NCBI GenBank assembly: GCA_022575985.1
Contig: JAKSXM010000007.1
Coordinates: 57,938,501-58,002,500, forward strand
Source: Anagrus nilaparvatae
Lineage: Eukaryota > Arthropoda > Insecta > Hymenoptera > Mymaridae
Direction: 5' to 3'
Length of the DNA stretch: 64,000 bases
Of the stretch, positions 1 to 11,434 are shown piece after piece. Positions within the stretch are counted from its first letter, which is position 1, and each line of letters opens with the position of its first letter. A model generated the notes under the pieces. The model was not told the origin of the DNA. It ran no database searches and saw nothing but the letters and a program-made list of their open reading frames with translations. A program made the position numbers and the translations under genes.

Positions 1-3000
1 AATTTTTTTATGCTACAACATTGCTTCACAAAATAGATTTCGGCTTATACTATTTTTTAAGAATTTCTCAAAAATTCGTTAAATTGAAACGATTTTCAAA
101 AGACGCCTTAGCTCATATAAGTACGTGAAATTTTCTGCTACATCTAAATTATTGGTCAGATTTTCATTTGGTCACCTGACTTTGAAATACATGAAAAGTG
201 ATTTTAGAGGCCTATTTTATAGATTAGAATCTAAAATGCAAGGGAACATTGTCACCTTGAAGTGTACAGTTCGGAAACCCCTTCAGAGAATTTTGGAGCT
301 TCTATACAGAGATATTCAAATTATTCGAATGGTTAGTGTTGTTAGCTAAATAGTAGTTTTAACTTTTAAAAGGAGTTAAAATTTCGAAAATCTAATGATA
401 GATTTTAATTTATCGGAAAATTTTACTTCGAAATTTGTCTTGAAACAATTTTCTTTTTTTTCTAATTGGTTAGATAAATTAATTTCTAAAAATGAAAAAA
501 GAAAGTAAAAAATAGCCAAAAAGATTATTTTGGGTCCCATTAGGACAGTATTTTTCCTAAAGGGCTAAAAAATATCCCCAAAATGAACCAAATCTTTATT
601 GTCCCAACACAGTAAAATTATTTTTACCTCAGTTTTCATAAATTGTGGCAAACAACGAATATTTTTTTCTTTATGCAATTTTTAAGTATCGACTATAAAT
701 ATTTACTTAATACACGCATAAAAAAAATTAAACAGGTACCAAAAATATAAAATTAAGCATGAGAAAATTTAAATTAAAAGTGAAAAATATAGCCGTCGCG
801 TGCATAAAGCGTGACTATAATAATATTTTGAGCATATAATAAATATTTTTGCGTGAATTGAGTATATTAGTGTTGTATATGGTTGGTTGATTTTTTAATA
901 ATTTAAGAAAATTATTATTATATCAATATAGTAAATAATAATAATAATAATAACCTTATTACAGGAATATATATAACAAATATATTCAATCGAATTTAAA
1001 TTGAACTGACCATGAAAATTTTTTACCACAATTACACCATTTTAAATTCCGACTTTAATCTTATGTAAATAAAAAATAATGATTATTACACGTACTTATA
1101 TTTTATATTCTAAAATACTTTGTATTCGATTTTATTGTAAGGTGTATGTATGCATCATTAAGGGTTGACTGTAAGTACCTACTACTAGGATTTGATTTTA
1201 ATTTTTGCGAAAGGGTTTTGAGAAAGTCTATCATTTTTTGAGTTATTATATAAAATTAAGCCATTCAGGATAAATAAAAAGTGGAACAAGCAACCCTTAA
1301 TAAAATCTATAAGCAAATACATCAGGTAAAAAGGATTATCATTGCACCCTTTCGCAACTTTAGAACTACATAAAAAATGGAAATTCCTGTATAATATATT
1401 TAGCAAAAACCAACAAAAAAAATTAAAATTTTTCCGAAGATTACACCTTATGAGGATTGTACCTTACCCAGTACTTTAATATTTATAAAATAAAACTGAA
1501 AATTGGAAAAAGAATCAAATCTCTTGATAAAAGCTTGTATCTTCTAATAAATACATAAAATTTATGCATAAATAATGACATGAAAAATTTTCTAGTCATT
1601 CCTCGTACATTATACGTTTGTCGAATTCACATATTCTGAAAATGTATGTATAATAGCCTCTGGGTATTTTTGAAATTCCTAGCATTAAGAGGGAGTTAAA
1701 TTCATTTTACTTGAAAAAGTATTAGTACATAAAGTATAAAGTTGTAGTAGTAAATACTGATGATATAGTTTTTTTTTTGCGATGGTTAAGATTTTTTTGT
1801 TTAGTTTTCTATCCTTTTCTATCTTTTCTAAGAGAGGGTGAATGATATATGACCGCCCCTTAGAGACACTGGACGCCCCAAGTGCAAAAGAGAAAAATAA
1901 ATATATTAAATAAAGATAGAAAATGACAACGTGATTCTACCGGAAGAATTCCTTACATACGTTTCAGGGGATGATACGTTCGTTAACTTTGATTTTGAAC
2001 GACGATTTTTCTTTTCTTTTTTTTATAAATTTTTCTTATCAGTTTTAACTTGTTTGATCAATTTCACAGGTTGGTTAAGTTTTTTGTTTCTGTTTTTTAG
2101 CAAAAAACTTTTTAGAATTTATTCAATATCGATGAATTTTCTTTTTGTTGGAAATTTGTTGCTTCTTTGAGAAATATTTTATATAAATTTTCCGGATTAA
2201 AAAAACCATTTTTTTTTTTTGTATCTTGAAAAAAATACATTATTTAATCAAAAATATAATTAGTACTCATTAATATAAAAATTTTACTACCCAGATAGAG
2301 CCTAATTATTGCATCTTTAAAAATATTTACCATCAGAATATTTGACTGTTGAAAAATAATTGGAAATAGTTCATGAATTACACAGAGTATCAAAAATAAA
2401 TATATCTCGCTACTTCAAAAATACAAAAGTGTGAATTTTAGGTAAATTCGCATTTTAGAATTACAAAGTAGGGATGTACGGTTTCTAAAATATCAGGTAT
2501 TGAAAATCCAAATTTTTTAAGGGGTTTTTCGAAATTTCAATCAAAGAAATTTTTAGATTCATTTTGGGTAGCTGCAGTCCTTTTTTGAAAAACTTCGGAC
2601 TTTATTTGAAACTTGAACGGACCCAACCCTATCTAGAAAGAAAATTCGAAGTTAATGGTATACCCCACCTGAAATTCGGATAATTACACACCCTTGTTAC
2701 AAAGTGTTAAATTTAAATTGCTAAATTTGTATATACTTAAATCTAATTGTAATAATTTAAGCAGTCTTATCTTTACAATGATTTTAGTTTCTAAAAAGGA
2801 TCTAACTTTTCAAAGACAAAGCTTACAAATATTCGTTTTGAAAATAATAAATGTTCTAACAATAGTATCCTAAGAATGGTCACTACTTTCATTCAAAAAT
2901 GTACAAAAAATATATGAATTTGTTTTTAATTGGTTGAAAAAAAAAAGATATAAAGATATATATATTTAAAAAAAAAAAAATATAAATATTTTTACACAAA

Positions 3001-5990
3001 ATTTTTGATTAGTACTCTCTAGTGGTTCATAAATTAAATCCAACATTTAAAATTAATACCTTAAACAATTACAAAACAATTAAAACCGTTAACAAAAAAA
3101 TTTTAACAATAAATTCACCAAACTTAAAAAAATCAGCATTTCAAAAAAAAAGTTTTTAAATCCCATAAAAGCATAAAAAATAATTTAATGTAAAAAAAAA
3201 AGAAAAAAAAAAGAGAGGGTAAAAAATAGGATGATATTCTTTTCTTAAGCTTTTACATATAACATTTAAAGCTCGATAGATAGATAAACGTTTTCAACAG
3301 GGTATTTAACATCCTGTGTTTATGGAGAGAAAGCGAAAAAGCCTTAAATCTCTGTATGTAAGCAATTTATTATCACAAAACTAGATGACCAACCTAAAAT
3401 ATTTTTCTAACCAAGAAACCTTCTTCATAAATACTATTGTACCCAAGAGGGCTTTTGTCTTAAACAGTGATTAATTTTTTTCAAACTTTTATGAAAAATT
3501 CTTTGTTCCATTTTTTTTCTTTTTAGCCTATTTTTTATGCACACATACTTAAAATAATACGCGAATTTTCAAACGATTATATCTGAAAAAAAGGGAAGGT
3601 TTTGAATTTGGCATGAGAGAATTCAGTATAGAAAACAAATGGTCGCGAAAGTAAAAAAAAAAAGGATCATCTCAATTTGCTTATGTATTTTAGTACAAAT
3701 ACACACGTATATTTAAATAAAAAACGTCTCTTCTATTTTCTTTTAACCAATCAGTCAATGTCGGATGAATGGATTTCAAAAAGGATTAGACATTAGCATA
3801 GACGATCGCTCAACATCGTAAAACCGCGACTTCTTCCTTATCATCATCATTATCTTCATTTTTAAAAAAAAAGTATCTTTTTATCCGGATTTAATGTAAA
3901 TAAAATTAGCCTAAACCCAAAAAAAAAATAATTTATCTCAAAAAATGTCTATATTTTTGAAAAAATTAAATAATTATTAATGAGAAAATTTTTGATACAA
4001 TAAAGACTTTGATGGTGTTGACACTTGTATAGATTGTATAAAATTTAATACAATAGGGATAACAATACATTCTCTCTCGATATCTCAATTTAGCCATAGA
4101 AATGAGTAAGAGTGAGTAAGATATAAAAGATAATTAATAACGTAGAATTGATTAAGGTGTCAAATAAGTCTATGCTCTTATAACTATAATACGTATTATA
4201 TTCTCCTTATCAAAATTACACCCTTTTCAAAATTTCTTTCTTTTTATATATGATTAATAATTAAAGATAACCTTTTCTTGGAGGTTAACCCTGATGAAAC
4301 CCACTTACGGTTTTAATAAAATGACTAATTATTTTAAGATACATTTCGATTACCTTTTATTCTTATCAGGGATAATCGTTTGTCTCTAATTTAAATATTA
4401 TTATCCCTTTTGTGAGCGAACCTTTTTAAAATTTACATAATTAAGACATAACCTAATTTTTTCATAAGTAATTTTACAAATTGATCGATGCTTTTAGAAA
4501 AATTAAATTGATAATATTTTTTACGTCATCAATTTTACGTAAATATGAAATAGCAACGAGAAAACAAGTAAATTCAAAGTATTTTGCGTACATATAGAAA
4601 TTTGTGAAAATTAAGGGGGGTTCAAGTAAAATAGAAGCCGGAAGGTTTGAGAAAAGAGAGATAGATTATTTTTCTTTTCCTTTAAAAAATAGTATTAGTA
4701 TAGTTAAAAAAAAAATAGAAGAGAAGAAGAAGTGAGTTAGCTTATAGAGGCTAACTATAACTAGTTTTGTGTCGAGGTGACTTTGGAAAGAAAACTATAA
4801 ATCATTTGGAGGAAACAACTCTCTAACACAAATGTATTAAAATTCTTATGTCGGTGAAGTAAAAAAAAAATATATATACTTTACTGGCGCGTCTGAAAAT
4901 TGTCGACACGACTGTCGTATGCATCGAAACGCGAAAATCCAACTACCCTTAAATAACTTGATTCATCGTAAATTTACTTACTAGTTTTCTATATTTTCTA
5001 GTTTTTGATATTTTACTTTTTTTTTAATTCTTCTTTAACGTTATAAATATGCGAATAGTATACTTTTTTTTGTTCTTTTACTGCATTTATAATCTCTTAA
5101 TTTAAGAGAAAAAATATGATATATTGACTGGTAAAAGTTCATTTTTTATTTTTTTGAAATTTTCGTATTGTACAATATTTTTTTAGTTTATGTTTTCAAA
5201 ATCAAATATATATACGTTTTTTTTATTAATAAAAGTTGTCCTGTAGGGAGACGTTAAGGTTTGACACTGATATTAAATATATTATCAAAAGGGAGACAAA
5301 TATAATCTTTTACAGATATTTTATCAATAAAAATTCATTTTTTATACAAAATACATACTGAAATGAATAAGATTTATTGTTAAAATCAAAAAATATTTAA
5401 TATGTGCCGAGAAATGCGTTTAAATGAAAATGTTTTATAATATAAGGATTTGATACTAATAGTATATTTACGGCTCGTGTCCAGAAAAGTAAAGAATGGC
5501 CAAGTGCCGCATACGATTTTTCTGCATCGGTAGCGAGAAAATTCAATTTCTTTGGCCGTGAAGCGGCCAGGAAATCCTACTTTCGTGTTCACTGCCCAGA
5601 ATAATTATTTTTAAATAATTTAAGAATTTTAGTTATTTTCCTAACGTTAGTGTAAGGTAAGTAATTTTCACCGGACTGATTTATAGTTATGCTTGATTTA
5701 AGGTAATGTGATACCTTGGACGCTCAAAACACAGCAATTTTGTATACCAGGGCAAGAAAGCTAAGATCTCGAAAAAAAAGTAGTGGTTGCTGAAATTTCT
5801 CCGGATAGTCCAAAACACGAAAGTAAAAAAAACTCTTAACCAACCTGAGTTTGATTATGAACTAGGATCTAAATTTTTCACAATAAATCAAAAATCGGCA
5901 AAGATTTTAAAAAGAATCTAAAAAAAATCTTTTATTTAAATCTTTGTTAATTTGATATTTTTTGAGCAGATTCTTATACTTTTGTGAATC
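1..5990. other. AT-rich gene-free stretch
   Basis: No convincing exon is seen. Open frames here are short and low in complexity. Two items stand out. Around 150-180 there is a fragment related to the inverted-repeat family in the transporter intron (the TTTTCATTTGGTCAC block, also at about 39000 and, reversed, at 37480). At 5480-5600 there is a small island of clearly higher GC content, listed separately. The remainder is homopolymer-rich A/T sequence. Confidence 0.6.
5480..5600. other. GC-richer island, possible coding relic
   Basis: This block of about 120 bp has a base composition unlike the very AT-rich flanks. On the + strand it reads openly to a TAA as ...EWPSAAYDFSASVARKF... and could be a terminal exon behind the AG at about 5484. 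Two minus-strand frames are also open over most of it, so frame cannot be decided by openness. I do not recognise any of the translations. It may be a terminal exon of a gene outside the window or a transposon fossil. Confidence 0.25.
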
Positions 5991-6011
5991 TTGATAAACT
6001 TTTTTTAACAG

Positions 6012-6425
6012 GGGGGGTCAAATGTACCATATTTGGGGGGGGGGCAAATGGACTTAGAATAATTTCGATTTAGGGTCTTAAAATATTTTTGATTTAGGGA
6101 CTTAAAATGTTTTGAGTTTAGGGACTTAGAAAAATTTGGGTTTAGGGACTTAGAATAATACAGGTTTATTAAACCTGGTTTAAGGACTTAGAATAATTTA
6201 GATTTAGGGACTTAAAATAATCCGGATTTGGGGACCTAGAATAATTTGAATTTAGGGACTTAGAATAATTCGGGTTTAGGGACCTAGAATAATTTGATGT
6301 TAGGGGCTTAGAATGATTCATATTTAGGGACTTATAATAATTCGAGTTTAGGGACCTAAAATAATTTGAGGTTAGGGTCTTAAAATAATTCGGGTTTAGA
6401 GACTTATAATATTTTTGATAAAAGA
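6012..6425 (+). repeat. 24-bp minisatellite, about 15 units
   Basis: A G-run-containing leader (6011-6054) is followed by about 15 degenerate copies of a 24-bp unit close to ACTTAGAATAATTCGGGTTT plus AGGG. Variation is mostly at one or two positions per unit, and one unit (about 6150-6185) carries a longer palindromic insertion. The first unit and its G-run leader reappear in reverse orientation at about 47850-47890, so the array belongs to a family found elsewhere in the window. Confidence 0.85.
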
Positions 6426-6599
6426 GTACAGAATAATAAGGATTTTAGAAGCTAAATTTTTTTTTTGGCTTAAAATTACAAAGGCTTCAAGATTCAAAAT
6501 ATAAATTTAAACATAAAAATGATTTATGGTTTAAATTATTTTTAAATTTAAACATGATTTATGGTCGTTGGTTATGAGTTCCCAAACCGGTTGTATGTT

Positions 6600-6670
6600 T
6601 TTTTTTACTAGCGAGCAATAATGCCTACATTCCAATTTTGAGAGGTCGTCAATATTGTCCTTTGAAAAGA
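6600..6670. repeat. Interspersed repeat copy (also at 8950-9015)
   Basis: The block containing TTTTGAGAGGTCGTCA together with 'caataatg...cattcca' recurs at about 8955-9010 in the same orientation with moderate divergence. It is non-coding and is interpreted as a fragment of an interspersed element. Confidence 0.5.
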
Positions 6671-8197
6671 AAAAAACAGTCATTAACCTCATCTTGAGGC
6701 TAAACTAAAAAATCTAAAAAATGGCACTTTGACCACTACTTTTCCTTTGAGACCCGTAGTTTGACAACTGTTATCAGCCAAATGCAACTTTAAAATCCAC
6801 ATAGAGTTACAATGGAGTTCCAACTCTTTGCAACTCTTTGCGACTCCATTACAACTCCATTGCAACTACATGCAACTCGTATTGCAATTTCATGTGGAGT
6901 TTTCAGTTGGTTGAGGGTTGGCCAATTGAAAAAATTGTCTGAAATTATATTTATAAATTTTTTTCAAAAAAAAATCTCATTAAAAGTACTTATTTTTTAA
7001 AATTCCTAGTTTTTATAAATATTTTATGCAAATGTTTTAAATTCAGGAAAAAATTATTTTCAACTTTTACTATACCAAAATAACTTTATCTTTATACTAA
7101 TTAAATTTTCAAAAATTACAGAGCAAAAAAATATATCTAATTCATTAAAAACGCGTTAAAAATTAATTTAGCAAAAAATAATTGAAAAAAAGTAAAAAAT
7201 TTTAAAAATCTTATTTTTGTCAATGTTTGAAAGTAGCGCTAAAAAATAAACTGAGCCCCATAGCGCCTCCATACGGTAAACCTTCATTGATTATTTCCTG
7301 GAATTTATTTGCAAAGGAGAAGATTTTATCTTTAATATATATTTTCTCTATGGTCCGGCATAAAAATAAAACAGTGTCTTTGATTCTGCATTATTAATTA
7401 CGTAGTTTTTTAACAGTTTATTAAATACAAGAAATATTTTATTAATTTAAACATTTTTAATATTTATTAGCCAAAAATTAATTGAATTTTTATTTTAAAG
7501 CACAGTTTTGGATAAAAAAAATAACAAGGTGTTTTAATTCAAGAAAGTATAAACAAGTGCCATAAGATTTTAATAAAAGATTGTATTGTCTCCTAAAAAG
7601 GACTTTAATCCTTTAAAAAAAAAACTCAGGTGAAAGAAAAAACATTTTTACTAAAAAAAAAATGAAATATTAGTCAATAAAATGACTTAAAAAATGAAAA
7701 ACATTAAGAAAATGACAAAGTATATGAAAATAATAATAATAATAATTTAATCATAAGTGAATGACCCATAAAAGAAAATATAATATTGTGAATATTAATT
7801 CTTTTATAATCTGATGCTTATGTAGTAGTAAAAAAAAAAAAAGAAAAAAATATTTTAAAGTGTCAAAGAAGAAAAAAGATATCAAGGAAGATTAAATAAA
7901 GTTATAATAAAAAGACTACTTTAGTATGAAAGAAAATTTTTGAACGATAGTTTATATCAGTTGTTAAAATGAAATTTATTCATAACTTTAGTGCTTTAGC
8001 ACAACATGATAATTCAATAAGTAATTAAATTAATATTTGTGTTAATATAATTTTTATTGTAACTTTTTTTTTTAAAGAAAAATTTTGTGTTTTTTTTTTT
8101 TTTAGTTTGACAATTTTAAAAGAAGAAGTATAAACAGATAAATTAGATAATTAGTTCCTATATTCAACGTAACATATCGTTTTGTTTTAATCAAATT

Positions 8198-10911
8198 ATG
8201 AGTAAAGTAATATTAATATTATTTATTGGTATTTTAGTTCTGATTAATCCAAACACTGTAAGTAATAATTATCAATTTTAATTTTTAAGTTATTTATATT
8301 TACCGCCTTTTTTTTTTAATAATTAAATCGTTATTTTTAATTTATTAATTTCTATCTCGGACTTAATGTTTAGCATGAAACTATGCTGTTTTGCTATTTT
8401 AACTTAATTTTTAAAACGAAATATTTTATCTATAGAAATTTATTTAAACACTAATTTGCAGTCTTTTGAAGTCTCTTTATTTGTTATTTTATTGGCTGTA
8501 ATAAGTTTATTAGTCATGCGCAGAAAGATGTGTGGAAAGAATTTAACCTAGTAAAATCTAACCTTAAAATTTTTAAATATATAATTTGCTTCTTCAAAAT
8601 AGATACTGCATACCCATTTAGAGACAGTAGAGACAGTGGGTACTTATTTAAAAAAGCAATTACTATGAATTTTTTTGTTTTTTTGCACAGATTCTACGCC
8701 CAAGCAGGCAAAAATATTTTTTGGCCTTCTAGGCGTTAAATTTAGCGTGGAATTTTATGCATCAGTTTTACACATCAGTAGGCAAAAAATATTTTTTGAC
8801 CTCCCATACGTAAGACTTTACACAAAATTTTCTGCACTCTTTCTACGTCTAGGTAGGCAAAAAATTTTGTAAGTACCATGGGCGAAATACTTTAGAAACT
8901 AGCGTGAACACATCGAAACTTTTGCGCCCATCATATACATAATATTTTATTCTCTACTTGCGGACAATAATGACTATATTCCAGTTTTGAGAGGTCGTCA
9001 TTATTGCCCTAAATAGAGAAAAAACATTCTGAAACTCGTGTTAAAAATTTTTATTGTACTAAATGTGACTACAGTCTCGGCGCTACGCGCCTCGGGCCTA
9101 TAATCCGTCGCATTTACCAAAATAAACTTTTCTAAAACCCGTTTAAGAATGTAGTATTACATATGTAGGGCAAAAAAGCCATTATATATAAAACTATCTT
9201 TTAAATCACGGGACAAAATATGAGGTTCAACTTTTGTATGCTGTCTGCATGCATACAACTGCATGCAAAGTCAAAACCAATATTTTATCCCTTGTTTAAA
9301 AAAAGTAATTATTTAGCAAACAAATTTTTAATTTAACAGTTAAAATAGTAGTATATCATGCGTAATGTATGTGAAATTTTGAAACAAACAAATTAACAGA
9401 TCACGAAATTAGTATATTAAGTGTCAAGGGCGCAAAAGTCTTGACATTAGCGCATAGCACGAGAGCCCCTGGTGCTTCATAGCTATTTATTAAACAAGGG
9501 ATGAAATATTGGTTTCGGCTTTGCATGCAGTTGTATGCACGAGCGAGTGCAGACAGCATGCAAAAGTCGAACCTTATATTTTTTCCCGTGTTCTTAAACA
9601 TAGTTTTACATATAATGGGCAAAAAAGCAGTCTCCCCAGGGCAGAAAATAGGCTTTTTTTGCCCTAGATATGTAATAGCTATTTCTTTTTTTTTCACTTG
9701 AAAAAATTACTCCAAATATTTTGTAACCACAAACGAATTTAGCTGCATCAAAATCAACATTTTTTACATATTTATTAATTTCTAACTTTAATATTTTCAA
9801 AAAGCAACGACGATACTTAAAGTATATTCGTTGGTATTATGCATTAAGGGCGCGAAAGCTTTGATACTTGCGGGATCACTAATCACAAGCACGAGCACAA
9901 ATCTTACCCGTGGTGCTTACGATATTTTTTGTTTGCCTATCCATGGCCTAACATGCGTAGCACAAGTTTTACGCTCTGGCGGAAAAACAATAATTTTTTT
10001 AAATTTCAGCCTATCATAAATTAATTTTATAGGAATATAAAAAATTTTTTAATGTTTAGGCAACAGATAAAACAGATAATTTACCACAACAAGTTTTTGA
10101 AGAATTCGAAGAACTTTTAGATTATGCAAATGATGTATATGATATTCATTTAAAAGATCTTGATATTTTGAAAGAAAAAATATTTAAACATTCAAGAATG
10201 AATTTAGACACTTGTCAACCGTTTTTAATGTTAAAAACACCAGAAGTAAGCAAACATTTGGTTGCTTTGCTTGAATTCTACTTGTTTTTGAAAATTCAGC
10301 TTCTTTTTATTTTGAGTTCTTTTTTAAATTTTTTAACAGAATTTTAAGCAAAACTTTTAGATTTTTTCTAATTCTATCACAGAAACCAAATAGTATTTTA
10401 TAAAAACGATATAACTTAAATTTCAAACTATATTTTTTATTTCAGCTAAAAAATCCACATTTAAAAGTATGTGCACAAGAAACAGACGACTTATTTAAAT
10501 TAACAAATATGGCATCATCAAAAGGATCATCGTTATGTAAAAGATACCAACAATTAAATGATACATACTTTGTAAGTATTAAAAACTAATCAAAAATCTT
10601 AAATAATTAAACTAAAAACAAACTTTTTGTAAATTCAGGAAATTTTAGAAAAAGAAAAAGAATATCGTGAAGAAAAAAATTACATGAAAGATGCTAATAA
10701 ATTAAACAATTGGTTAACTAAAATAAAAATATTAAAAAATTTATCAGAAGATATTTTATTAAAATTAAATTTAGATTATCAAGATTTATTAACTGTAAAT
10801 GATTTATATCCAAAAGTAGAAAATTTATTAATTGATTGTATGGCACCAGGTTTTGTTAAAATTATTTCTGAAGATAGAGATGCAGAAAACAAGAAGACTA
10901 ATGATGATTAA
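8198..10911 (+). CDS. Small secreted protein of unknown function (4 exons)
   Basis: Exons are 8198-8257, 10060-10245, 10446-10571 and 10639-10911. All junctions are GT-AG and every intron is phase 0, giving a 214-residue protein. Exon 1 encodes almost only a hydrophobic signal peptide (MSKVILILFIGILVLINPNT), so the product should enter the secretory pathway. No membrane segment follows. The mature part is acidic and lysine-rich, probably helical, with four cysteines (in TCQPF, VCAQ, LCKRY and DCMAP) that could form two disulfides. I recognise no family. The signal exon is separated from the mature protein by a 1.8 kb repeat-filled intron, an arrangement that allows signal-exon shuffling. Secretion is inferred from the signal peptide; the biological role (for example venom, saliva or haemolymph) cannot be told from sequence. 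Confidence 0.8.
8675..8880 (+). repeat. Short tandem repeat, ~75-bp unit
   Basis: About three degenerate copies of a unit with GTAGGCAAAAAATATTTTT-like text and a preceding 'tctacgc / acacatcag / tctacgtc' segment lie in intron 1 of the secreted-protein gene. Two overlapping open frames here are products of the repeat, not genes. Confidence 0.5.
9140..9800. repeat. Inverted pair of an interspersed repeat
   Basis: The segment at about 9150-9300 and the segment at about 9480-9680 are imperfect reverse complements. They share the GGGCAAAAAAGC block, the GCATGCA-rich block and the CAAGGGAT-type block. A third copy lies at 51640-51850 in the same orientation as the first. The pair sits in intron 1 of the secreted-protein gene. 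The copies are non-coding and probably belong to a MITE or foldback family. Confidence 0.6.
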
Positions 10912-11053
10912 AATTAATTATTGAAAAATTGAAGTTAATTAAGAAAAAAATTTTTTGATGTGTAAAAAAAGCAAAATTTGAAAAAAAGTAAAATACTTAA
11001 ATTTTAATAGAAAAAAAAAAAATAGCTTGTAATGTAATATTTTTTTATAATTA

Positions 11054-11431
11054 GGGGAGAACAGGGCAATTTGGTGAATATTTAAAATTTTTAATTATTG
11101 AAAACATATCAAATATTGAATATCTATAAAAAATCCGATAATAAAAACATTTCGGTGGAGTTTGAGATACAACTAACCCGTGACGTTTCAAAAATCCTTT
11201 TCTTCTAGAGAAGGCATTCTAACCTCGCTAATCTAAAAATGATTTTTAGGTCTGAAAAATCACAAACAAATTAAGACCTAGTTTTAGGTTCTGTAACCCA
11301 CTAATAATTTTTTGTATATTAAAAAAAAATTAACATGAGCTTTGAAAGTAACTCTAATATCACCTCGACTATCACCAAATTTCAGTAAAAAATTTGATGC
11401 AAAAAAATCACTAACTTGCCCTGTTCTCTCC
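11054..11431. mobile_element. MITE with TA target duplication
   Basis: This 378-bp element has terminal inverted repeats GGGGAGAACAGGGCAA on the left and the complement of GGAGAGAACAGGGCAA on the right, flanked on both sides by TA. No coding capacity is seen. TA duplication and GGGGAG ends are typical of Tc1/mariner-pogo type elements, and the ends resemble those of the pogo-like element at 56830-58845, which may have supplied transposase to this family. Confidence 0.75.
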
Positions 11432-11434
11432 TAT

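Noticed and set aside
1931..2170. 79-residue Phe-rich open frame
   Set aside because: Low-complexity T-rich DNA; no domain, no splice partners and no conservation signal visible.
6046..6425. TTTAGGG repeats resembling plant-type telomere sequence
   Set aside because: TTTAGGG is only a part of a degenerate 24-bp unit; there is no tandem TTTAGGG run.
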